Positions 1 through 6,174 of a stretch of 6,682 bases of DNA are shown here, piece after piece. The DNA is taken from the NCBI GenBank assembly GCA_947068385.1, contig CAMTBF010000207.1, positions 1 to 6,682 of the forward strand, in the 5' to 3' direction. The position numbers and the translations under genes are program-made. Under the pieces are notes generated by a model, which saw only the letters and a program-made list of their open reading frames with translations, ran no database searches and was not told the origin of the DNA. Numbering within the stretch: the stretch's first letter is position 1; the number at the start of each line of letters is the position of its first letter. This DNA comes from an uncultured Lachnospiraceae bacterium. Lineage in GTDB: Bacteria > Bacillota > Clostridia > Lachnospirales > Lachnospiraceae.

Positions 1-42
1 CCGAGATCTACACTCTTTCCCTACACGACGCTCTTCCGATCT
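1..42 (+). other. Illumina TruSeq adapter remnant (non-genomic)
   Basis: These 42 bases match, as I recall the oligonucleotide, the 3' 42 bases of the 58-base TruSeq universal (P5) adapter without a mismatch. They start at CCGAGATCTACAC and end with the CGCTCTTCCGATCT read-primer end. The final T at 42 is the T-overhang that pairs with the dA tail added to library inserts, so genomic sequence begins at 43. The stretch is not biological and marks a contig end assembled from untrimmed reads. It alters the annotation because the reading frame of fliW runs into it. Confidence 0.98.
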
Positions 43-467
43 TAGATGGGGAATTTGACAGGGTAGCTGCCGTTCTCTACGATAAGCTGGCAGGCCTTGT
101 GTTCGTCAATATTGATGATGATGGGACCCTGCAGGTTCACGCTCATCTTCTTCAAGTCACCGGGAATAGACACTGTGACAAGCACCAGAAGGTTATCTGC
201 CGTGATGTCACCGGCGCTGGCCAGCAGTTCATCGTCCACCTCGGGATCGTAGTCCGACTTCACCACCAGGGGATCCATCACGGGCATGGCAAAGCCCGGC
301 TCGTCCAGGGACTGGAGGAAGCGGATGCCTGCTCCCGCGCCGCGCTCCTCGTCATGGAGGAGGGCGAAGCGCTTCATCTCCGGGAAGCCGATGATGCCGT
401 CCTGGAAGGTCACGATTTTTTCTTCCGAAATCTCTATCTCGCCGAAAATCTTCGTCTCAATCTTCAT
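42..467 (-). CDS. fliW: FliW flagellar assembly factor, probably truncated at its 3' end by adapter
   Basis: FliW is a small cytoplasmic protein that binds CsrA and relieves CsrA repression of flagellin translation; free flagellin in turn sequesters FliW (established in Bacillus subtilis). The 141 visible residues cover nearly a whole family member (about 130-155 aa). Family hallmarks seen are GIIGFPEMKRFALL (residues 24-37), FLQSLDEPGFAMPVMDP (50-66), VTVSIPGDLKKMSVNLQGPI (97-116) and a KACQLI stretch (124-129). The ATG at 467-465 has an AGGAG site at 481-477, nine bases upstream. The gene lies 69 bases behind flgL, its common place, and csrA would be expected next. The apparent stop TAA (44-42) is suspect: its third base comes from the adapter, so the genomic codon is TAN. 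Family members, as I recall, often continue after the KFPI motif with a tyrosine and a few more residues, so TAT or TAC is likely. The identity is secure; the C-terminus is not. Confidence 0.96.
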   Translation of the reverse strand: MKIETKIFGEIEISEEKIVTFQDGIIGFPEMKRFALLHDEERGAGAGIRFLQSLDEPGFAMPVMDPLVVKSDYDPEVDDELLASAGDITADNLLVLVTVSIPGDLKKMSVNLQGPIIINIDEHKACQLIVENGSYPVKFPI

Positions 468-536
468 GGTAATCTGCTCCTATCTGCGTCCGTCCGCCGT
501 TTCTGATATTTGTGAAGCCGCTTCCCCCTCTTTTGA

Positions 537-2204
537 TCAAATGAAATCCAGGAGCGTGGTCTTCATGACCTTGCCCGCCGCCATCAGGGCCGCGTCATAG
601 GTCAGCTCCGCGCTGGTGAGCTGTATGGCCACCTCGGTGATGTCGATGTCCTCGTTCTCGCTCTTTAAGGTCTCATAGGTGGTCTTCTGGTTCTGGGATC
701 TGTTCTTGATCAGATCCAGCTTGCTGCCCCTGGAACCGCAGGCGGTGACGCACACGTTGGCCTCGTCCAGGTATTTCTGGAAGGCGGAGATGCCGCCCTC
801 GAACATCTTCTGCTCCTTTTCCTTGGCATAGGTCAGGGCCTTCTCCACTGCGTCCAGCTGCTTCTGCAGGATTTCGTGCCTCGAGTCTCCATCGTCCAGC
901 TTATCCTTGATGGCCTTGATGTCTGCCTGGGCCCCCTCCAGCTCTAGGACAGTCTGCATGGCATTGATGATATCGTCCACCTCTCTGCCGATGCCGTGGT
1001 TGAAGCACTCGTCCGCTCTGGAGTTGATGCGGATGGTCTGGTTGTAGCCTACGTCATATTCGATGACCTGGCGCTCGTTGTCGGTGGTCAGGTAGGTGTC
1101 GTTGTAGTTGACTTTGATGGGGTTGCCCTTATCGTCCTTCACTACGGCTCCGGCCTCATCCACCTTGTCGGCCACGCAGGCGAAATAGTGCTCGGGGCGC
1201 AGGTCGCCTTTCTGCCAGTGGCTCTTCTCGTATGTGATGCGGATTTCGCCCTCGTTTACGTTGGAGGTAGCTTCACTGTCCTTTGTGGCCATCAGGGCCT
1301 TGTATGCATTATCTCCAAAGAGCAGCTCTCCGGTCTCAGGGACATATATGACCGCATTCGGATCGCCCGCAGCCGCAGAATAAGGGTCGTTTGCATAGCT
1401 CACGTTTGTAATCTGATATTTAGTTACATTAGGTGGGGTACCTCCGTCTGTAATTAGACCACTTCCATCCGCCCACGTCCGTGTAGTAATATTCCCATTG
1501 CCATCTGTTCCTGTCACAAAGGAAATCGTAGGAACCACAGTGGCACCATTCGCATCCTTACTCACGCAGTCATTATATGCCAGCCTGATACGGTGGACAT
1601 CTACAGACTTGATATCGTCTTCCGTAATATCTTTTTGAGGAGCGTCATCATAGTTTTCGGAATTGATATCCAGCACTTTCCCCGTATCCACGCTGGTAAA
1701 CGTATCCAGCGCGCTCTTATCCAACTGCTCCGTAATAGTATAATGCCTCTCCTGCTCCGACAGGAAGCTCAGCGGCGTGTCCGTCCGATGCCCGGTGAAC
1801 ACATAGCGTCCCGCAAAGTCCGCGTCTCCCGTGGCGTAGACCTCATCGGCCAGGAGCTTGAGCTGCTCCAGGACAGTCCCCCTGTCCGTGGTGGTGAAGG
1901 GCTTGTTGGTTCCCCTGGTGCACTGGGCGGCCATGTTGGAGATGACATCGGACAGCTTGGACAGGGCGTCCTCGGTGACCTTCAGCCAGCTCTCGGCATC
2001 GGGGATGTTCTTGCTGTAGTACTGGGTGATCTCCGTCACATTGCTGCGCAGCCGCAGGGAGCGGATGGCCACTACGGGATCGTCGGAGGGACGGTTGATC
2101 TTCTTCTGGGTTGCCATCTGGGTGCTCAGGATGTCCTTGTACATCTTGTTCGTATTGATGTTCGACAGGTTGTTGCGCTGCATGATTTTATTTGTTATTC
2201 TCAT
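537..2204 (-). CDS. flgL: FlgL, hook-filament junction protein HAP3, with enlarged central domain
   Basis: FlgL is exported by the flagellar type III apparatus and forms the ring between FlgK and the flagellin filament. The N-terminal D0/D1 region carries MRITNKIMQRNNLSNINTN (residues 1-19), INRPSDDPVVA (36-46) and GRYVFTGHRTDTPL (132-145), all typical of FlgL. The C-terminal D0 helix is DITEVAIQLTSAELTYDAAL followed by LLDFI at the end. The protein is 555 aa against about 300 aa in B. subtilis and Salmonella. The extra length lies between residues ~145 and ~395, Gly/Asp/Asn/Thr-rich and presumably surface-exposed. Residues 405-480 are helical and charged. There are six cysteines (95, 213, 343, 400, 485, 489), unusual for an axial protein. 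The ATG at 2204-2202 follows AAGAGGAG at 2218-2211 with a six-base spacer. The gap to flgK holds two inverted repeats. Just after the stop, the 69-base gap to fliW has a purine-rich AGAGGGGG run resembling a ribosome site but with no start codon behind it. Confidence 0.96.
   Translation of the reverse strand: MRITNKIMQRNNLSNINTNKMYKDILSTQMATQKKINRPSDDPVVAIRSLRLRSNVTEITQYYSKNIPDAESWLKVTEDALSKLSDVISNMAAQCTRGTNKPFTTTDRGTVLEQLKLLADEVYATGDADFAGRYVFTGHRTDTPLSFLSEQERHYTITEQLDKSALDTFTSVDTGKVLDINSENYDDAPQKDITEDDIKSVDVHRIRLAYNDCVSKDANGATVVPTISFVTGTDGNGNITTRTWADGSGLITDGGTPPNVTKYQITNVSYANDPYSAAAGDPNAVIYVPETGELLFGDNAYKALMATKDSEATSNVNEGEIRITYEKSHWQKGDLRPEHYFACVADKVDEAGAVVKDDKGNPIKVNYNDTYLTTDNERQVIEYDVGYNQTIRINSRADECFNHGIGREVDDIINAMQTVLELEGAQADIKAIKDKLDDGDSRHEILQKQLDAVEKALTYAKEKEQKMFEGGISAFQKYLDEANVCVTACGSRGSKLDLIKNRSQNQKTTYETLKSENEDIDITEVAIQLTSAELTYDAALMAAGKVMKTTLLDFI
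1381..1680 (-). other. AT-richer variable segment within flgL
   Basis: This segment encodes about residues 175-274 of FlgL and is 44% GC by hand count (133 of 300), against about 55-57% in sampled flanking lines of the same gene (901-960 and 1981-2040). The peptide is rich in Gly, Asn, Thr and Asp, for example TGTDGNGNITTRTWADGSG, and resembles nothing in short FlgL proteins. It falls in the region expected to face outward on the junction ring. The composition shift may reflect recombination or diversifying change of an exposed domain; it could also simply follow from the Asn/Thr/Lys-rich residue content. Confidence 0.6.
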
Positions 2205-2223
2205 AGAAATCTCCTCTTTTTGC

Positions 2224-2237
2224 CGATCCTAGAATCG
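2224..2237 (-). repeat. Short inverted repeat just upstream of the flgL ribosome site
   Basis: The 14-base sequence CGATTCTAGGATCG (minus strand) is a 12-of-14 palindrome. As RNA it can form a five-pair stem (one pair G-U) closed by a CUAG loop, ending six bases before the AGAGGAG of flgL. A GGA sits at the 3' side of the loop and another lies within the ribosome site, 15 bases apart. That arrangement resembles a two-site CsrA target, but GGA is a common triplet and the stem is short, so function is only a suggestion. Confidence 0.4.
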
Positions 2238-2248
2238 TCTATCTTGAA

Positions 2249-2288
2249 GAATGCCTGCACAAAGCGAACCTTGCTCGCTTGGGCATTC
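2249..2288 (-). repeat. Nested inverted repeat in the flgK2-flgL gap
   Basis: Two perfect arm pairs are nested. The outer pair is GAATGCC (2249-2255) with GGCATTC (2282-2288), and the inner pair is AAGCGA (2262-2267) with TCGCTT (2275-2280) around a seven-base loop. An asymmetric internal loop of six bases against one separates them. In the transcript this gives a 13-pair interrupted stem-loop starting nine bases after the flgK2 stop. No run of U follows on the minus strand, so it is not a canonical intrinsic terminator. It could stabilise the upstream message, act as a processing site, or set the relative expression of FlgK and FlgL. Confidence 0.65.
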
Positions 2289-2297
2289 CGTGCACTC

Positions 2298-4283
2298 TTA
2301 TACGCCTGTCTGCAGGATCAGTCTGTCATACACCTCTGTCAGGGTCTGTATCATCTTGGATGCCAGGTTGTAGCCGTTCTGGTACTTCACCAGGTTCACC
2401 GCCTCCTCGTCCTCGTCCACGCCGGAGATGGATATCCGCTGGGTGTCGATGTTCATGGCGATGTCCACGTAGCTGCTGTAGAAGGTCTCGGCCCTGCTGG
2501 CGTTCAGCGCCACATCGGAGAGGACGCACTGCAGGAATTCCGATGCGGAGCAGCCGCGGAAGCTCATGCTGCCCTTGTCGGTGGCCAGCTTCTTGATATC
2601 CTCCAGCAGGTCGTTCTGCTCTGCGCCGTCCCCTTCCTTTTTCTTGGTGGCCAAGAGGCTGGGATCGTTCTCTACGGTCTTTGAGACATCGAAATATTTG
2701 GCGGTCATCAGGTAATAGCTATCCTGATTCGTTATCCCTTTGCCTACCTCGACCTTCAGCACGGCCGCTTTCTCCGCATCCGCCTGGGACATCCCTCCAG
2801 CCACCAGCGCATTCACCCGGGCAGTGTAAGCTTCATAGGACTCCTTGTCATACCGGCGCTCGTCGCCGAAGAAATACTGCTTGTTCTCCGTAGCCATATT
2901 GGCGGTGAACAGCGCGATGCCTTTCTGATCCCCCGCATAGCCGCTGGTCAGGATGTCGTTGAACTTCTGGGAGAACGTCCTGATCCATTCGTTCATCTGG
3001 GCCATGTAGTAAGGGATGCCCTGATAGGTGACGCTCTTGCCCACGGATGCGGTGGAACCTTCCACCGACGCACTCGGCGGATTCGGATTCAGGTTCTTGT
3101 CGTTTGACAGCTGGAAGGTATAGGTATATTCAGGCTCTCCTGCGGCATTGTAGGTGACGCTGTAGGTCCAGGAATCATAATAGTATTCCTTGTTCCCCAG
3201 CTTGACGATGCCGCCACTGTCCGAGAGGTTGCATTTATTCAGGTCTTTCAGATAGTGCTTATCCACCTTTACCGTGACGGTATTGTTAGCTGTATCGACG
3301 CCGTTAGGAACAATCTGCCCCGAAAAGCTCTCGCCGTTGTTCCCGTCCCGCAGATCCACCAGCCCCTTCAGCGCACCGCCCATGGCGCCGCCGTAGAGGT
3401 TGAACTTGGAATTGTTCCCATCGTCCCATACCACGTCATAGAGGCCGTCCACGTCCGTCTGGTTCACCTTCTCATCGTCAGTCCTGGACACGCATTTCAG
3501 GCCGTTGTATTCGAAATTGTCCACCAGCACCTGGCCGCCGGCGATCTTCACGATGAACCTGCTGCCGCCGGTGTTCCTGTCGGGATTGTTGAGGTCGGCG
3601 ATCTTCGTCTCCTTTACCTCCACGTCCACGATCTGGGAGAGCTGGTCTACCAGGAGGGTGCGCCTGTCCCGGAGCTCGTTGGCGTTCACGCCCTTGAGCT
3701 CGATGGTGTTGATCTGTTTGTTCAGGGTGGCGATTTCACTGGCGATGGTGTTGATTTCGTCCACCTTGACCTTGATTTCCTCGTTCACGTCCTTCTGCAG
3801 CTTCTCCAGGTTGCCCGCCACGCTGTTGAAGTACTCGGTGAGGGCGTCCGCATAGCCCACGAACTGATCCTTGAAGGACGTGTTGTTGGGGTTCTTCATC
3901 AGCTCCTGCAGGCCCGTGATCATCAGCTGGTCGAAGACCGTCTTGAAGCCTGCGTTCTGGCCGTTGTCATCGAAGTAGTCCTCGATCTGCTTCATGTAAT
4001 ATATCTTCTGCTCGTACTCGCCTACTTTTTCATTGTTGTTCCAGTATCTGAAATCGTAGAACTCGTTGCGGATGCGCTCGATGGCCAGGGTCTCCACGCC
4101 GGCGCCGGCGCAGCCGTAGGTCTGGAACACGCGCAGGGCATTGGCGGCCTGTGTGGTCACCTGCTGCCTGCTGAAGCCTTCGGTCTGTACGTTGGCGATG
4201 TTGTTGGACGTGGTGTTCAGCGAAGCGTTGCTGGCCAGCAGTCCGGTATATGCTATATTCAATCCGAAAAATTGTGACGGCAT
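2298..4283 (-). CDS. flgK: FlgK paralogue 2, hook-associated protein HAP1
   Basis: HAP1 is secreted and caps the hook as the first junction ring before FlgL. The N-terminus has the rod/hook-family motif with SLNTTSNNIANVQTEGF (residues 21-37) and RQQV just after. Long helices follow (about 83-200), then the FlgK signature ANELRDRRTLLVDQLSQI (201-218). A variable region runs from about 225 to 570. The C-terminal helix SGVDEDEEAVNLVKYQNGYN (620-639) continues to LILQTGV. At 661 aa it exceeds B. subtilis (~507) and Salmonella (~547) FlgK. Five cysteines are present (58, 264, 351, 578, 586). The ATG (4283-4281) follows an AGGGAGGT site ending at 4292, eight bases upstream, so the start is firm. 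The gene lies 49 bases behind the first flgK. It is clearly FlgK-family; which copy acts as the canonical HAP1, or whether both build the junction, cannot be read from sequence. Confidence 0.93.
   Translation of the reverse strand: MPSQFFGLNIAYTGLLASNASLNTTSNNIANVQTEGFSRQQVTTQAANALRVFQTYGCAGAGVETLAIERIRNEFYDFRYWNNNEKVGEYEQKIYYMKQIEDYFDDNGQNAGFKTVFDQLMITGLQELMKNPNNTSFKDQFVGYADALTEYFNSVAGNLEKLQKDVNEEIKVKVDEINTIASEIATLNKQINTIELKGVNANELRDRRTLLVDQLSQIVDVEVKETKIADLNNPDRNTGGSRFIVKIAGGQVLVDNFEYNGLKCVSRTDDEKVNQTDVDGLYDVVWDDGNNSKFNLYGGAMGGALKGLVDLRDGNNGESFSGQIVPNGVDTANNTVTVKVDKHYLKDLNKCNLSDSGGIVKLGNKEYYYDSWTYSVTYNAAGEPEYTYTFQLSNDKNLNPNPPSASVEGSTASVGKSVTYQGIPYYMAQMNEWIRTFSQKFNDILTSGYAGDQKGIALFTANMATENKQYFFGDERRYDKESYEAYTARVNALVAGGMSQADAEKAAVLKVEVGKGITNQDSYYLMTAKYFDVSKTVENDPSLLATKKKEGDGAEQNDLLEDIKKLATDKGSMSFRGCSASEFLQCVLSDVALNASRAETFYSSYVDIAMNIDTQRISISGVDEDEEAVNLVKYQNGYNLASKMIQTLTEVYDRLILQTGV
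4097..4110. repeat. 14-bp perfect GC palindrome inside flgK2
   Basis: CGCCGGCGCCGGCG is its own reverse complement and lies in codons for a Cys-Ala-Gly-Ala-Gly stretch near residue 58 of the second FlgK. The Gly/Ala codons alone can explain it, and no function is claimed. Confidence 0.5.
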
Positions 4284-4332
4284 TTATCTCTACCTCCCTT
4301 TCAAGTACGGTGCACGCCCGGAAGAACGCGGA

Positions 4333-6144
4333 TCATACGCCTAACGTGCTCAGCAGGTGCTCCAGCATCTCGTCAATGACGTTTATGTAGCGGCTGGAGG
4401 CGTTGTAGGCGTTCTGGAACTTGATCATGTTGGACAGCTCCTCATCGGAGGAGACGCCCGACACCTGTTGCCTTGCGCTTTCGATGGACTCCATGGTGTC
4501 CTGCTGGTTCAGGTATATGCTCCTGCTCACGTAGCCGGTATTCGCTATCTGGGACACCAGGTCCGTATAGTAGCTGATGAACGTGGAGCGCTTCGATATA
4601 TTGGGGTTCAGCGTATAGTCCTCTGCCGTGAACGCCGCTTTCAGGGCGTCCGCCGTGGCCTGGTCCTCGGAGCCGTCCTCCAGCCGAAAGCCCAGCATGG
4701 AGGGCTTCTGCATCAGTTCCTGGTCTATCTGGAGGTTCTCGATGTTGTAGAGGGAGCTGGGGTTATTCGGGTCTTCTGGGACGTATACCCAATAATCGCC
4801 CGCCTCTAACAGCACCTTGGTATTATCATTTGGATCCACTACATCATTGGCCAGATTCACTTTCTGGTATCCGCCGCCGGAACGTGTGGTGAACATCTCG
4901 ATAGGGCTGCCGTCATCCTTGCGCATATAGCCGTTGGAGTCTGCCTTGCAGAGCCTTACGTCCGTCATGTTCAAGGCATTGCCATTTTCATCCTTAAAGG
5001 TAAAAGTCCCTTTTACCTCGTTCACCCCGGCCGCCGTGCCCAGGATCTCATTTATCTTCGTCGCGATATTATGAATCAGCTGGTCGAACTCCGCCTGCAC
5101 GTTCATGATGACGGACTGGGAGACGATGCTGTCATTGCTGTTGTAGGCATCCTTGGTCGCCACGTCCCTGTAATCCGCCCTGTGGTCGCCCCTGGCCAGC
5201 AGCGTGGCCTTCAGGCCGCCGATGTCCGTGTTCAGATCCGTGGAAATCTCCCGGTTGAACTTGAACACATGGGCGTTGCTGATGCTCTTCTCAGTATAGA
5301 CCTTGTTGCCATTGGCATCCAGCGTATAGGAGGCGTTCTGGGGCCAGAAGGGCGTATAGAAGCCCGTCTCGTCGTCCGCGAAGACCTCCATCTCAAAGCA
5401 TCTGGGGCCCTTCACGAAGTCCACGCCCTCTATCTGCACCCAGACGTCCCCGTTCACGGACTCGCCATAATTGATGTTGGCCATCTCGGAGAGCTCATCC
5501 AGCAGCAGATCCCTGGTGTCCCTCAGGTCATTGGCCCGCTCTACGCCGCCGGACTCGACCTTCCGGATGGCCTCGTTGAGCTCCAGTATCTTCTTCCCGT
5601 AGGAATTGATTTTGTCCACCTGATCCTTGACCTGCATGTTCAGGTTGTCCTGGTAGGCGGACAGGCCCTTGTAGACGGCCTGGGCGCGCTGAATCAGCTC
5701 CGCGCCCCTCTGGACCAGGAGCCCCTGGGTCACGGAGCTGGCGGGATCCTTGGCCAGCTCCTGCACAGCCGTCCAGAAGTCCTCGATGGAGGTCTGGAAC
5801 GCCTCGCCGTGCATCTCGCCCAGCTGTCCCTCCACCTCTTCCATGACTTCGGTGGACACTTCGTAGAACATACTGCGGCCGGATTCCCTGCGGTATATTT
5901 TATCAAGGAAATAATCCCTTATATGCTTTACCCTGGAATAAGTGACGCCCAGGCCCACCTGTTTGTTGTTGACGGACCTGACGTCTACTGAGAGTTGCAG
6001 ATAACTTCTGGTAGACTGCTGCACCTGCTGCCTGACATAGCCGGTGGTCTCCGTGTTAGTTAGATTATGCGCTGTGGTGTTCAGCGCATTCTGACTGGTC
6101 TGTAATCCTGATGAACCGACATATAAACTACCCATTAGTGGCAT
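4333..6144 (-). CDS. flgK: FlgK paralogue 1, hook-associated protein HAP1
   Basis: This is a second, diverged HAP1-family protein of 603 aa, secreted through the flagellar export gate to the hook tip. The N-terminus MPLMGSLYVGSSGLQTSQNA leads into LNTTAHNLTNTETTGYVRQQ (residues 21-40), the rod/hook-family motif. Helices span about 81-200 and the FlgK signature ANDLRDTRDLLLDELSEM is at 204-221. A variable region covers about 225-515. The C-terminal D0 helix is VSSDEELSNMIKFQNAYNAS (564-583) running to EHLLSTLGV. Two cysteines are present. I place the start at the ATG 6144-6142, not the in-frame GTG at 6153, because that GTG lies inside the GAGGTG ribosome site. Compared with the neighbouring copy, the ends align well with one gap but the middles share little, so the duplication looks old. 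It lies 30 bases behind flgN. Confidence 0.94.
   Translation of the reverse strand: MPLMGSLYVGSSGLQTSQNALNTTAHNLTNTETTGYVRQQVQQSTRSYLQLSVDVRSVNNKQVGLGVTYSRVKHIRDYFLDKIYRRESGRSMFYEVSTEVMEEVEGQLGEMHGEAFQTSIEDFWTAVQELAKDPASSVTQGLLVQRGAELIQRAQAVYKGLSAYQDNLNMQVKDQVDKINSYGKKILELNEAIRKVESGGVERANDLRDTRDLLLDELSEMANINYGESVNGDVWVQIEGVDFVKGPRCFEMEVFADDETGFYTPFWPQNASYTLDANGNKVYTEKSISNAHVFKFNREISTDLNTDIGGLKATLLARGDHRADYRDVATKDAYNSNDSIVSQSVIMNVQAEFDQLIHNIATKINEILGTAAGVNEVKGTFTFKDENGNALNMTDVRLCKADSNGYMRKDDGSPIEMFTTRSGGGYQKVNLANDVVDPNDNTKVLLEAGDYWVYVPEDPNNPSSLYNIENLQIDQELMQKPSMLGFRLEDGSEDQATADALKAAFTAEDYTLNPNISKRSTFISYYTDLVSQIANTGYVSRSIYLNQQDTMESIESARQQVSGVSSDEELSNMIKFQNAYNASSRYINVIDEMLEHLLSTLGV
4998..5018 (-). 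repeat. Perfect 9-bp hairpin with GGA triloop inside flgK1
   Basis: On the minus strand, arm AGGTAAAAG and arm CTTTTACCT are perfect complements separated only by GGA. The transcript could form a nine-pair hairpin presenting GGA in the loop (ANGGA as AGGGA). A second AAGGATG lies 16 bases further on at 4995-4989. GGA in a hairpin loop, preferably ANGGA, is the classic CsrA-binding feature. It lies in the variable-region codons of the first FlgK (about residues 376-382). Chance is possible because it encodes an ordinary Lys-Gly-Thr-Phe-Thr strand. Confidence 0.6.
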
Positions 6145-6149
6145 GATAA

Positions 6150-6156
6150 TCACCTC
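6150..6156 (-). promoter_or_regulatory. Ribosome binding site deciding the flgK1 start
   Basis: GAGGTGA on the minus strand sits five bases before the ATG at 6144. It contains the alternative in-frame GTG (6153-6151), which has no good ribosome site of its own, so translation most likely starts at the ATG and yields the family-typical MPLMGSLYVG opening. Confidence 0.85.
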
Positions 6157-6174
6157 AACGTTTCTGTAAGAATG

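Noticed and set aside
515..527. Small palindrome GAAGCCGCTTC in the flgL-fliW gap as a terminator or operator
   Set aside because: Its arms leave only a one-base centre (four pairs at most as RNA) and no T-run follows, so nothing supports a function.
2222..2229. GCCGAT on the plus strand resembling a sigma-28 -10 element
   Set aside because: No TAAA lies about 15 bases upstream, the orientation is antisense to the operon, and GCCGAT recurs in the coding sequence.
2249..2288. Intrinsic terminator after flgK2
   Set aside because: The stem-loop is interrupted and has no following U-run on the transcribed strand; flgL lies close behind.
2326..2529. Minus-strand 67-codon frame within flgK2
   Set aside because: Out-of-frame Arg/Gly-rich overlap inside the conserved C-terminus of FlgK.
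1593..2684. Plus-strand open frame of 363 codons across the flgK2-flgL junction
   Set aside because: It is antisense to two well-recognised genes, has no family motif, and its His/Val/Leu-rich sequence is typical of a GC-rich antisense frame.
4097..4110. GC palindrome as an operator or recombination site
   Set aside because: It lies in Gly/Ala codons of flgK2 and is explained by codon composition.
3255..4277. Plus-strand open frame of 340 codons opposite flgK2
   Set aside because: Antisense shadow: a repetitive Val/Leu/His/Asp protein with no recognisable motif.
5071..5991. Plus-strand open frame of 306 codons opposite flgK1
   Set aside because: Same antisense pattern in phase with the codons of flgK1; no motif and no convincing ribosome site.
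6151..6153. GTG as the start of flgK1 (adds three residues)
   Set aside because: The GTG is part of the GAGGTG ribosome site of the downstream ATG, and the ATG gives the family-typical N-terminus.
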